NCBI GenBank assembly: GCA_036346225.1
Contig: JARFIW010000966.1
Coordinates: 372,001-436,000 of the forward strand
DNA from: Platerodrilus igneus
Taxonomy: Eukaryota > Arthropoda > Insecta > Coleoptera > Lycidae
DNA: 64,000 nucleotides
Reading direction: 5' to 3'
Shown here: piece after piece, positions 20,659 to 31,641 of the stretch
Numbering within the stretch: position 1 is the first letter of the stretch
How the letters are laid out: every line of letters starts with the position of its first letter
Position numbers and translations under genes: made by a program
The notes under the pieces: model-generated
Told to the model about the DNA's origin: nothing
Database searches by the model: none
The model's input: only the letters and a program-made list of their open reading frames with translations

Positions 20659-21627
20659 ATGAATGATAATTTAGACTGTGATGATGATGAAGAAATTACA
20701 AGTACTCCACCGGTGTTGCAAGAAAAGTGAGCAATGCTTCTTTAAATCTTTTACCTAAAAGTCTAGAGAACGTACAAAAATACTATGAATTATTTAATAA
20801 ATAGAAAAAAAAATAAAAAAGCTAAAAATGTAACAGAGAATGTTGTAATTGCGTATTTATCAGAAAGATCGAAACGTGTAAATGCTACTACTCGATGGGG
20901 TAAATTTTCAATGCTAAAAAGCACTTTTAAAGTCAAAGAAAATATTAATTTTGATAATCATCATAAAGCATTCTGTAAACTACCTTCCCAAAAAATCTAA
21001 AATTTTGATTCAAGTACAATAAATGTATTCAATTTTAAGGAGGCAGATGATTAGAATATCTAATGATAAAGGTGTACAAATAAAATTATTGTAAATTTTT
21101 AGATTAACTTTACATTGCAAGTTTCTCTTATTATGGGAGTATACGGAGCTTGCCGCCGAAATGAGTTGACGAATATGAAACTTGACCACATAGATATTAG
21201 TGGACACGTATTGATTGTTACAGTTCCACAAACCAAAATAATATTACAAGAACATTTACAGTCACAAACACTACAGTTGATGTACTGAATCTACTTACAA
21301 TATACAACAAATATGTTTCTATTAGACCTCCCACATTACTCATAATTCTATTCATTTATTACAAAAATAATAAATGTACAATAACGATCGGGAAAATGTA
21401 TTACAAAATAGCCACCTTTTGAAATTGGTTGAACCTAGTCTACACAGGCCAATGTTTCCCGTAGTTCTGCAACTCTATTAGCTAATGCTGGAAGTAATTT
21501 AATAACACTTAAGATATATGGAGGATGGTGTTCTTCTGCAATTGCTTAAGGATATATAGGTGATTGGTTATCAAATAAGATTAAAATTTCTCAAAATTCT
21601 AACAAACCAAGAACATCAACTGTCTAG
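20659..21627 (+). pseudogene. Crypton-type tyrosine recombinase, left copy, broken
   Basis: ATG at 20659 opens an acidic N-terminus (MNDNLDCDDDEEITSTPP). The SAM-like DNA-binding part follows at 20785-21000 (NVVIAYLSERSKRVNATTRW). Then comes the catalytic domain: GVYGACRRNELTNMKLDHID at about 21134-21193, with box I Arg in ACRRNEL. The box II region near 21440-21560 gives GQCF, ANAGSNLITL and GGWCSSAIA followed by a stop and GYIGDW. In this family the order is G-H-x-F-R-R ... GGW ... Y; here the first His is Gln. A 2-nt loss relative to the right arm destroys the Arg pair, and a TAA replaces the Glu before GYI. Tyrosine recombinases move circular or linear DNA through a phosphotyrosine intermediate. 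The gene ends at TAG 21625-21627. Confidence 0.75.
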
Positions 21628-22080
21628 TAAGACAATAATTAATTACATTTATTCTTAACCAAAAAATGAATACCAGTAATGGATAGACCTCAACGGTTAT
21701 CTAAAATGTAATATGCTACCAGCATAAATATTCAAGTGCTACAATTCTGGTATCCTACCATTAATTAATGGTCATGGATAATTTTAATTCAATTACTAAA
21801 TAAATAAATACGTCAATGTTATTAACTTTTTTAAATTTTATGGGTTTTCTATTTTTTTAATTTAACGAAAACGTTTTGTATCACACAGCAAAAATCATTA
21901 TAGCCTTAAATCATTCTAGGCATCTAATACTTACGGGCCTGTTTGGATCCACATATCATAATATATGTCAATGCTGTTAATTTAAATCAGATTACTGTAA
22001 TTTAATCAAACATAAATGTTTATAACTTATACTATAATTAATCGATTTATATCAAAATAATTACGACCGTTAATACTCGG
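21628..22080. other. No gene seen
   Basis: AT-rich spacer after the recombinase gene, conserved in the right arm with small indels. Confidence 0.5.
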
Positions 22081-23238
22081 GCATGTATTCACACAAGACT
22101 ATTAAACGTTATGCTAGAATATGGTGACGTCATAATATCATGCTCAAATATTTCTAGTACGTTCTCTATGTAATTGTGAAGATTTCACATTTTGACATAA
22201 ACTGAAAATATCAGTGCTGGTTTGATATATATAGCTAATTTTATAAATAATCTGATTACATACAATAAGAATGTATTTAATCCAAAATTTATAAACTTTT
22301 ATATCACATTATGTGAAACGATTATAAACCGTAATACAGTTGCAAAATTCAGAAATATTGTTTTATCGCTTCGAGTAGATAAATTTGAATATAGTTTATT
22401 CATATATCGATTTCTGATTATTTATTGTACTTACTATTATATGCTTTTGCTTATGCAAATATGCGCATTCCATACGATAGATACATTTTATAATTAACGA
22501 AAATACTAATTAAAAATGAGCTATATTAAAACAGAGAAAATTACTTTTACCTGACGTTGAGATAATCAAAGCGGTTGATAATTAATCAATTTATAAAACT
22601 GAATACCCTTCAAATCGACAGATTTACATATATTTTAAATTCTGACAATTAATTGTTTTATGATGTAACTATGGCGTCATGACTCATCCAAATTCTTAGA
22701 CACGTTTATTTTATGTAGCTGCAGAGCGAAGTCCGGTACATATAAGCCCATCACAGCTTTTATTAGAACTCGAATTTTTCAGTGGATCCTAAAATATTAA
22801 CAAAAAATCGTTAAAAATCTATTAGAAACCATCAATTATCCCGAAACTAAGCCGAATTTACGCTAAATTAAAATTAAATATGTAATTCATTATATGCAAC
22901 ATTAAAAGCTCATCAAAACGTGTTAGCGATCATATTAATATACACGTCTATCTAAAAAGCGAATGCTATACATATAATTAAGCTAAAATGTGTCTTTTAA
23001 CACTGTAAAACTTGCAGATAATCTGAAAAATATGCTGTTAAATATGTATACAAAGGTTTAATACTCACTTTCAACCACTTCTCAAAACTGCATTGATAGT
23101 AAACGGGAACCGGGAAAAAAAAACTGGTCCGAGCGCACTTTACGTTATTATGTCAAAATATATCGTAACAAGATGTCCTGAGTAAACACCTGAGGTCCAT
23201 CTATATTCATACACAACTATACCTATGTGCTATTCTTT
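22080..23238 (+). repeat. Noncoding repeat blocks X and Z, second copy (left arm, next to the centre)
   Basis: Block X' (about 22080-22900) has the CRE octamer at 22125-22132, GACTCATCCAAA at 22680 and GTGGATCCTAAAATATT. Block Z' (about 22900-23238) has ATATTAATATACACG, CCGAGCGCACTTTACGTTA and ends in GTGCTATTCTTT. These are direct repeats of 18690-20300, in permuted order. The ORF at 22222-22497 has no features beyond hydrophobic residues from AT-rich DNA and was not called. Confidence 0.6.
22125..22132. promoter_or_regulatory. CRE-like octamer, block X', left arm
   Basis: TGACGTCA within ATGGTGACGTCATAATATC. Mirrored at 24287-24294. Confidence 0.4.
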
Positions 23239-23272
23239 CGTTTGTCTCGATCTGTTAACGCAGATTTCTGTT
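23239..23272. other. Centre (loop) of the giant palindrome
   Basis: About 33 nt that are not part of either arm, between TGTGCTATTCTTT on the left and AAAGAATAGCACA on the right. The loop sequence (TGTCTCGATCTGTTAACGC and flanks) resembles the continuation of block Z at about 18975 (ATTAGCAGAAATCTGC). That suggests the turn-around happened inside a Z block. Confidence 0.75.
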
Positions 23273-24286
23273 AAAGAATAGCACATAGGGTAGTTGGTAG
23301 TATGAATATAGATGGACCTCAGGTGTTTACTCCTGGTGCATATTGTTACGAGATATGCTAATATAATAGTGTGAAGTGCGCTCGGACCAGTTTTTCCGGT
23401 TTATTAATCATAGCAGTTAGGTGAGTGACATATTTAATTTAATTATACGGAAATTCTGCATAATTTTCGATATATAATTTATGGTTTCTAATAGATTTTT
23501 AACGATTTTTTTAATATTTTAGGATCCACTGAAATATTCGAGTTCTAATAAAAGCTATGACGACCTTTAATTTTACTGAGATTCGCACAGACGTGCCGAA
23601 GAATTTAGATGAGTCAAGACAACATAGTTACATCATAAAACAATTAATTGTCAGAATTTAAAATATATGTAAATCTGTCGATTTGAAGGGTATTCAGTTT
23701 TATAAATTGATTAATTATCAACCGCTTTGATTATCTCAACGTCAGGTAAAAGTAATTTTTCTCTGTTTTAATATATAGCTCATTTTATAATTAGTATTTT
23801 GCGGTTAATTATAGACAGATGTATCATCGTATCGTATGGAATGCGGCCATTTTTGTGATTTGCATAAAGCAAAACGACACATAAATAGTACAGTACAATA
23901 AATAATTTGCATAAGAAATCGATTTTATGAATAAACTATATTACAAAAAACCTGTATATCAGCCTACCTATTCGAAACCGCGTTATTAGAGAAACAATAT
24001 ATTTCCTGAATTAATTGCAATTCAAGAACTGTATTACTCGGTTTATAATCCCGGAATTTCACAGTAATGTGATATAAAACGTTAATAATAAATTTTGGAT
24101 TCAAACTAAACATTCTTATTGCTATCGAATCAGTAATTATTTTATAAAATTAGCTATATATATCAAACCAGCACTGATATTTTCGAGTTATATATATGTA
24201 TTAATCTTCCAAAAATCGTGAGTAATGGTCATTTCTACAATTAATAGAGAACGATACCTAGAAATATTTATGAGCTATGATATTTA

Positions 24287-24294
24287 TGACGTCA
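24287..24294. promoter_or_regulatory. CRE-like octamer, right arm
   Basis: Mirror of 22125-22132. Confidence 0.4.
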
Positions 24295-24937
24295 CGCATA
24301 TTCATGCAAGCATAAACACGTTTAAGTAGGTCGTTGATCGCTCGAATCATGCCCCCGAGAATTTTTTATCTCTAACGGGTCGATAATTATTTTTGAAAAT
24401 TCATAAATCGATTCAATGTATAGATTTTTACGCTCTTATAATTGTTATACAAATTTCATGTTTGGACTTAAATTACAGCTTAATGTTTAAAGAACATCAC
24501 AGCAAAATTCGAGTAACCAGACGGTATATAGTATATTGTGTCACAAGGACAAAAAGTGCTCATTAGCAGCCCGCAGCTATTAGATGCCTGAGCGAGCGAG
24601 GACAGCTGATAGCTAAGGACTACTAATGCATTTTTGCCTGTGTGATACACAACTGTTTTTCGTCTAACATTAAAGAAAAAATAGAAAAAACCCATAAAAT
24701 AAAGAAAGTTAATAACATTTGACGTATTTATTTATTATAGTAATTGATATTAATTATCCCATGACCATTATTATGGATAGTGATACCAGAATTTGTAGGC
24801 ACTTGGTAAGTATTTGAGATGCTGGTAGCATGATGACATTTTTTACGATAACGTTGACGGTCTATCTACATTAACTGGTATTTCATTTATTTGGTTTAAG
24901 AGCAATTAACATGTGAATTGTATTATTTGTGCTGGTA

Positions 24938-25923
24938 CTAGACAGTTGATGTTCTTGGTTTGTTAGAATTTTGAGAAATTTTAATCATATTTGATAACCA
25001 ATCACCTATATATCCTTAAGCAATTGCAGAAGAACACCATCCTCCATATATCTTAAGTGTTATTAAATTACTTCCAGCATTAGCTAATAGAGTTGCAGAA
25101 CTACGGCGGAAACATTGGCCTGTGTATGTACTAGGTTCAACCAATTTCAAAAGGTGGCTATTTTGCTTAATACATTTTCCCGATCGGTTGTATTGTACAT
25201 TTATTATTTTTGTAATAAATGAATAGGAATTATGAGTAATGTGGGAGGTCTAATAGAAACATATTTGTTGCATATTGTAAGTAGATTCAGTACATCAACT
25301 GTAGTGTTTGTGACTGTAAATGTTCTTGTAATATTATTTTTGGTTTGTGGAACTGTAACAATCAATACGTGTCCACTAATATCTATGTGGTCAAGTTTCA
25401 TATTCGTCAACTCATTTCGGCGGCAAGCTCCGTATACTCCCATAATAAGAGAAACTTGCAATGTAAAGTTAATCTAAAAATTTACAATAATTTTATTTGT
25501 ACACCTTTATCATTAGATATTCCTAATCATCTGCCTCCTTAAAAATTGAATACATTTATTGTACTTGAATCAAAATTTTAGATTTTTTGGGAAGGTAGTT
25601 TACAGAATGCTTTATGATGATTATCGAAATTAATATTTTCTTTGACTTTAAAAGTGCTTTTTAGCATTGAAAATTTAGCCCATCGAGTAGTAGCATTTAC
25701 ACGTTTCGATCTTTCTGATAAATACGCAATTACAACATTCTCTGTTACATTTTTAGCTTTTTTATTTTTTTTTCTATTTATTAAATAATTCATAGTATTT
25801 TTTGTACCGTTCTCTAGACTTTTTAGGTAAAAGATTTAAAGAAGCATTGCTCACTTTTTCTTGCAACACCGGTGGAGTACTTGTAATTTCTTCATCATCA
25901 TCACAGTCTAAATTATCATTCAT
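24938..25923 (-). pseudogene. Crypton-type tyrosine recombinase, right copy, broken
   Basis: ATG is at 25923 and the stop at 24938. The frame gives the acidic N-terminus, the N-terminal DNA-binding block at 25793-25578 (ATTRWAKFSMLKSTF), and the catalytic block at 25461-25204 with YGACRRNELTNMKLDHID and VPQTKNNITRTFTV. The latter block is longer and cleaner than in the left arm. Farther on (about 25110-25060) CFRRSSATLLANAG keeps the RR pair that the left copy lost. Frame breaks still occur at about 25570 and 25200, and the His before CFRR is Gln. The catalytic Arg of box I is intact. From memory the nearest relatives are arthropod Crypton-like and KIAA1958-like recombinases. A recombinase of this type is not a usual Polinton gene. 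Confidence 0.75.
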
Positions 25924-27256
25924 CTTCACTAACAGTTATTCAGTTAGAATTACAATTATTCACTACTCATCTATGATAATTTTATATTTTTATTTGAAAC
26001 TCTTATTAACAATACACCGACGCCGAGGTTAAATGATAAATTATTTGAAACGTCAAAGCCGCAATATATGAATCTCAATGATAGTCATAGGTGTCTAGAT
26101 CGTGAAAACCTATAAAATCATGCTATTATGAGTTTTGCGGCCCTAGAAACGCAAAGATTTACTTTCAGTCAGATTTTTAGGTAGATATGATTTATTTTCA
26201 TATATGCTAGGCGAAAAACAAATTTTTATAAAATCAAGTTAAATCGGCGCGCTGAAGAAAATATATGTATCGTTGTGATACTAACGATTTAATTTTCTAG
26301 TACGGTTTAGTGTGGTTCCAGATATTGACAAAGACGAACGCAATTTTGTATATGAATTATATATTTAATGCGACTTTTAGTAAAATTCTACATAGTTTTT
26401 GAGATAGTTTTAGGTTTCTAATTAATTTTAATAATTTTTGTTAATATCTTAGGATCCATTGAAAATATTCGAACTCTATATAAAAGCAGCGCTGACCTCA
26501 ATTTTACCGAGCTTCGCACAGACGTGATGTAGAATTTTGGATGAGTCATGATGTAATCATTTTATAACTTTTGTGGGGGTTCGAGACTAATCATAGTCGT
26601 CGGGTGATCGTGAGAGGTTAACACTCCTTCGACTGATATTTTTACTGTAATTAAACATCGTTCTAGGTAAGTCGAATATTTTTGGGCGTGTGTATGCTTG
26701 ATTGGATATTTATATATTTTTTTTCAGATATGTATAATGATTTCACTTTCTGTAAATTGCAGAAAATAGCCGCAATCTATACGATCGTACATCAGTAGTT
26801 TAATTGTCATACAGAAACATCTTACTTATTTAAATTTACTAGTGTTTGGGCTTAAACAACAGTGTGAAATTCGATGAACCAGATGGCATGAACAAATTTT
26901 TTATAAAATCTGCATTAATCGGTGCTCCGAAAAAATATGTGCCGTTGTTATTCAATTTTCTGGTGCGGTTTCATGATACATAATTGTATCGTGGTACCAA
27001 AGACGCTCGCGAATGCAGCTCTCCATAAGGCAAATTAGTACGTATTATAAAATCTTTTCTATTAGTGACCCATTTTTAAAAATCTGTAAATTATATTGGT
27101 TATTATGTGTTCGGATCTTTAAATTAAAGACCGACATTCTGTGAATACAAAACAATTTTCATTTTAAAATAGAACTTAGTAAAACGCGAGAAGCCTCAAA
27201 CGTGCATCCGGTTAATATATTTTACAGCTAGAAATATTTATAAGCTATGATATTTA

Positions 27257-27264
27257 TGACGTCA
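27257..27264. promoter_or_regulatory. CRE-like octamer, right arm
   Basis: Mirror of 19341-19348. Confidence 0.4.
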
Positions 27265-28800
27265 CGCACATTTATACAAGCATAGACATGTTTAAGTAGG
27301 CCGTTGACCACTGAATCGCGCCCCAAGAAGTTTTTATCAAATAACTAATCGTTTGAGCTCACATCGACATTGTTTTTAATAGTCAAAATAGGGTTACCTA
27401 TTGTAATAATTATTATTGTATTGTATAATGAAAATACCTCATTTGATTATGTAAAGCATTATTTCGTTCTTTAAATTACACAAATATTGAATGTTTACAA
27501 ATTTTACATACGTGAATTATGTAAAACGGATGATGCAATATTTTAATTAGTTGCTTTCAGACATCAAACAAAAAACAGCATTGGACGTAATATTTATGCA
27601 GATTTGTGCAGATTTCTGCTAATGAATAGCACAATAATAGAAATGGTTAAGCATTTTGCTCATAGATAGATTCCTGGTGTTTACACTCGGAGCATTTCCT
27701 TATGACATATGCTGATACATTAACGTAAAGTGCTCGGCCTTTCAGTTTGCGAATCGAGTTTTGTGAAGTCGCTCTAGGTAAGTAAACTAACTTTTGTGGC
27801 CAGATTTTAACAGCACATTGTTTCAGATGATGACGATGTTTATTTTAAAAGACTTATTTTAGCATAATTATGTGTTTAGTATTTGCCAGACGTGTATATT
27901 AATATGACCGTTGCATACACGTTTTAATAAATGTTGCAAATAGGCAGGCGCTCGGCTATTTTATTTACATCTTATTTATTCAGTAGCATGAAAATTTGTA
28001 TATGAATTAAGTTTTATACGTTTATAAACTGTAGCAGCAACTTAAGTCGCCGCTACCGCTAGTTTTTAGTATTATGTAATAGGATTATGATTGGTTAGCA
28101 TCATGATATATTATAGGAATGAATTTGGTGCAATGTCTTTAATAACTGAAATACCTATAAAATCTATTTTTTGACCTGGTTGGTGACGTGCCCAGTCTCC
28201 ATGTAAACTACTGGTTTTAATTTTTAATTCTTATATTATATTTACACATCAATTCCAATTTCAATATCAAAATTTACAAACTATTAAAAATACTACAATA
28301 AAACTGAAGTAGCCCACGGTCGTATTCATTATAAATTATAGAATGCTGTCGTTTATTATCCCTTCCCTCCCTTCTGCTTACAATATTACTAATTCATTTT
28401 ACCTAATAATTTGCATCATAACAAAACAATCACATTTATTCATTCTGTTATTGGCTACGCATAATTGCTTTGAGAGTCCATAATTCTATACAGGCTAGCA
28501 CAACAGGCATCTTATCCATCGTGCATATGTAACTGCATGTTTTGTTAATATCAACTTAATAGCTATAATTCATTTATAAAGGTGTCAAAAAATATTTACT
28601 ATGTTGCTTTGATCTTTGTGCGCATGGTAGACCATTGCACACGCCTCTGACTAAAGCCGGGTCCACGGTGCTTGCGGCATGGTTCCAATTCAACATCAAA
28701 AGCTCAGCGAATAGGCTATGAGGTAAGTGTTATTGCACCGTGTTACCTTGCGCCCAAATATCATAACAATAAGTAAACTCGGTTGTTAACAATAGCATCA

Positions 28801-28959
28801 TGGATATAAAGCTACTGGAAAATGGTTTGGGGTTTAAACTGGTGGTTGGCCATATTTATACGACAGATACCACAATGTGGGAGTGTATCGGCATTGATGA
28901 TCCTAATCCTGCTTACAAACCAGGATGTCATCCATTAAAATGTCAGGTATATATAGTAT
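28801..28959 (+). CDS. Small gene of unknown function, right copy (better preserved)
   Basis: ATG at 28801 opens MDIKLLENGLGFKLVVGHIY, then TTDTTMWECIGIDDPNP, and ends after KCQVYIV near 28959, about 52 residues. It has three Cys (WEC, GCH, KCQ) and no membrane segment. It faces the arm centre, opposite to the ATPase group. CAG|GTATAT at about 28948 could be a splice donor, which would make this only a first exon. TATATATAGTATAAAAAAAG follows immediately and could instead be a TATA box. No family recognised. Confidence 0.35.
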
Positions 28960-29418
28960 AAAAAAAGCGCTGCCTGGTGGCTATAAAGAACCGTCGTACC
29001 CCATCCCTAGGCTTTATATTGCAATATGCTATTGTGATTAACTGTAGTAAGTTACTTAGTAATGTGACAATTTGGATATATATGGGACTGTTGGATCATA
29101 GGTTAGAGTAACATCGGGTACGATTAGAATATCACAATGTATTGGCGACTTAGATTGCAATCGATTGAGCAACTATTGATCGAGCGTAGCCCAATAGTAT
29201 CCGTTACGACGACCTTAGCGCTGTATTCGCAAAAGTGATGTAAAACGACATTTCATTATGAGCGTATTATCAAAACATTATTCAACTTTATACAACTTTA
29301 TTTTTACAAAATACAATGCTGATACAAATTATATAGATATCCAGTTATTGGCTATCCTTTGGAATCTTTTCGGTAGTCTAGCGTTCCACCCTATTGGATG
29401 TATAAGGAAGCATTTTTC

Positions 29419-29613
29419 TTATCCAATTAATATTTTGCTCCTGCCCATTATAATATTAGAGACGGCAAAGCTGATGTTGTGGGCGTTGGTGCTGTAATTG
29501 TTTAATGGTTTCATGAGGTTGGTAAAGTTGATTATATTGTTGATATTATCGATGTTGTTGATGTTATCGATGTTGTTGATGTTGTTGATACTGTTGATGT
29601 AAATTCTCATCAT
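29419..29613 (-). pseudogene. Low-complexity CAACAT-repeat ORF remnant, right copy
   Basis: Mirror of 17003-17198 and nearly identical; the hexamer run and the following ANISFAV stretch are kept. Confidence 0.3.
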
Positions 29614-29660
29614 TCATTTCTTATGACAGTAATTGAGACAGTTAAATTTTTATCTTAAAA

Positions 29661-29914
29661 CTTAGAATTTAAAAGATATTCCATCTGAATATCTGCCAAC
29701 AGTTTTATAAATCCCATCTCCTCGATTATTTCCATAAAATCATCCAAATCTTCGGTAATACTAACACAGCAGTACAGTGCTGTATTGCTTCCTCGTATGA
29801 CTGGCACATAAGACATTTTTGTCCTTCTATCGAAAACCGTTGCCCGCATTCCGCCTTTTTTACTCGTAGAGCATTGCGAAATCTTCGAATAACCTTCCCA
29901 AAGTCTTTATACAT
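29661..29914 (-). pseudogene. Small ORF of unknown function, right copy, frameshifted
   Basis: Starts MYKDFGKVIRRFRNALRVKK at 29914 and keeps CGQRFSIEGQKCLMCQS. A frameshift near 29755 then moves the conserved end (MEIIEEMGFIKLLADIQMEY) into the next frame. Compare 16701-16961, where the frame is continuous. Confidence 0.4.
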
Positions 29915-30077
29915 ATTTGTTTAATCACCTCTTTAAACTGTATAATCGATAAATTATAACTTCTATGCCAACAGTCCTTTTATATGAGCTACTCTTGTTC
30001 GGATATGCCCCGATTGTGCTCGATTTGTGTTATGCTTATTCTATTATACAACCCTCTTCTCTTAATTCTTCTATTAT

Positions 30078-30537
30078 AGATACCCTCTAGTGCTAGGATG
30101 ACCTCTATTATTTAAGGTTATGTCACTGTTTTCTGTATCAATTTCCAATATACTTTTTCCCGAACTATGCGTATCAGATTGGGGATTATACTTAACTCCA
30201 TAAACTGACGTGTATATATTTTCGTCTTCAGTTTTAACCAGCACGTTCGTATACTAACGATGTACAGGCTCGTCGTTAACTGGTAACTTAATCTTTTTAA
30301 AAGTTCGCCTTTGTTTTCAACTTTAATCTCCTTCATAGGTTTTAGTATTTTTCCGCTATTCCTTATGACTGGGAAGCGGTGATTTGCAAAGGCTCATGCA
30401 ATGTTTATGAGCTTCTTTGAAATCTGGTTGTGAAGTAGTATATCTTTTTTGCGTTCCACAAACTTCCTTCGTACGGCATCCTGCATAAAATGATGCTTAT
30501 GTTTGCTTACAATAAAATCTTTAGCGGCCGTCATCAT
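30078..30537 (-). pseudogene. Decayed Polinton-associated ORF of unknown function, right copy
   Basis: Mirror of 16078-16545, starting ATGATGACGGCC at 30537 just after the ATPase stop. The longest surviving frame is 30336-30118 (MKEIKVENKGELLKRLSYQL). The same stops and frame changes occur as in the left copy, so most of the decay predates the duplication or was homogenised between the arms. Confidence 0.45.
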
Positions 30538-30554
30538 GAAACTTGAGATTGGGG

Positions 30555-31439
30555 CTAATCATTAACGGCTTCTTCTATATTTATATACTCATCGAAATTT
30601 TTTCTATATCGCCCCTTACCCAAATCAAAATCTTTTACAATAGTAATAAAACTATATTTCGAGTCACCACCATTCCAGCATCGCTGACAAATTTCTTTAA
30701 ACTTTATAAAGGGCATATCACTGCCAACATGATTTAGAAAGATATGCCAAAGATTTGCATCATCCTGTTTCCATATTGAAATAACATTAGCGTTATCTCT
30801 AAGTCCGTGCTTTACTGTGCTGGCATACGTTTGGCATAAGTAAAAGGAATCGATACTCTTATGTCTACCACAGGAGAAAAACCGTGCGATCTTGTTTTGT
30901 TCGTTTGCATGAATATCATCAAAGACAATAATTGAATCTTCTTTTGCATCCTCTGGCCTTATCAAATCTTTATAATTCCCAAATTCGTAGTACCCAATAT
31001 CCGTCTTTAAGGGTTCAAATAACTTTCTTAACGGTTCATACTTTGGCTGATATAAACTTTTAGAAAACACATAGACGTTTTGGAATGCAAGTCCATTCTC
31101 ATGTAAAATGAGAGATATTAGAGCGTTGGTTTTTCCACAACTCGATGGTCCCGCAAATATTGCCCTTATATTGGATGGGAACAAAGGTCCATGTTTACCA
31201 ACTTCCTTTGCACTAGAAGTGGTATATGTATCAAAGTTTTGTATGGGTATTTTAACTTTTTGTCGTGCAGCTTCTACCGGGATATTTGATTCTCTACTTT
31301 TATTTCGAACACCAAGTTTATAGAGGTGATCCCGTAGCGTTGTTCTAGGCACATTATACAACCTACTAGCTTTACGCGTATTTAACACACCTTTCCGAAT
31401 TTCACTAATTGCTTTTTCTAAAGATTGCTTTGTGTACAT
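30555..31439 (-). CDS. Pipsqueak-type HTH fused to A32-like packaging ATPase, right copy
   Basis: A continuous 294-residue frame. Residues 1-50 (KAISEIRKGVLNTRKASRLY, then VPRTTLRDHLYKLG) match the pipsqueak/CENP-B-like helix-turn-helix pattern with its N-A-xxx-Y-xxx-P-xxT-L spacing. A linker follows (about 51-90). Residues 91-294 are the ATPase: Walker A GPSSCGKT near 100-107, Walker B IIVFDDI near 173-179, then FSCGRHKSIDSFYLCQTYA and KYSFITIVKDFDLGKGRYR. The ATPase class drives DNA packaging in Polinton-lineage viruses; an N-terminal HTH could give it DNA specificity. The start is the first Met, followed immediately by the HTH, with an AT-rich then GC-rich upstream region. The codons are unbroken, unlike every other gene of the element. 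Confidence 0.8.
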   Translation of the reverse strand: MYTKQSLEKAISEIRKGVLNTRKASRLYNVPRTTLRDHLYKLGVRNKSRESNIPVEAARQKVKIPIQNFDTYTTSSAKEVGKHGPLFPSNIRAIFAGPSSCGKTNALISLILHENGLAFQNVYVFSKSLYQPKYEPLRKLFEPLKTDIGYYEFGNYKDLIRPEDAKEDSIIVFDDIHANEQNKIARFFSCGRHKSIDSFYLCQTYASTVKHGLRDNANVISIWKQDDANLWHIFLNHVGSDMPFIKFKEICQRCWNGGDSKYSFITIVKDFDLGKGRYRKNFDEYINIEEAVND

Positions 31440-31500
31440 CTTTCAAATATACTGCTAAGACTGATTCAAAAATTTCAAAAAGCAGTCTTTTATACTAAAT

Positions 31501-31616
31501 AGTCCATCCCTGCCCGCCCGTCCGTCCATCCACCCATCCGCCCACCAGCCCGTCCGCCGTTCATCCGTATTCGTTCGCCCGCCCGCCCGTGCAACCGGTC
31601 CGCCCGCCTATACGGA
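31501..31616. repeat. GC-rich (CCGN)n-like tract
   Basis: A run of CCCGCCCGTCCGTCC-type tetranucleotides stands out from the AT-rich surroundings. It lies between the divergent starts of the HTH-ATPase gene (minus, 31439) and the plus-strand ORF at 31642. It is missing from the left arm because of the 576-bp deletion. Confidence 0.85.
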
Positions 31617-31641
31617 ACGTTGCGCTGCAGCCAACAAGTAC

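Larger units (their letters stand above)
14741..23238 (+). repeat. Left arm of the giant inverted repeat
   Basis: Collinear in reverse complement with 23273-32450. It is shorter by about 680 bp, mainly because a block of roughly 576 bp present at 31207-31782 is missing at 15411/15412. That loss removes the helix-turn-helix end of the ATPase gene and its upstream region. Confidence 0.85.

Noticed and set aside
20785..21231. Recombinase region as a plain host gene
   Set aside because: Both mirrored copies lie inside the element with matching frame breaks, so it is element cargo rather than a host locus.
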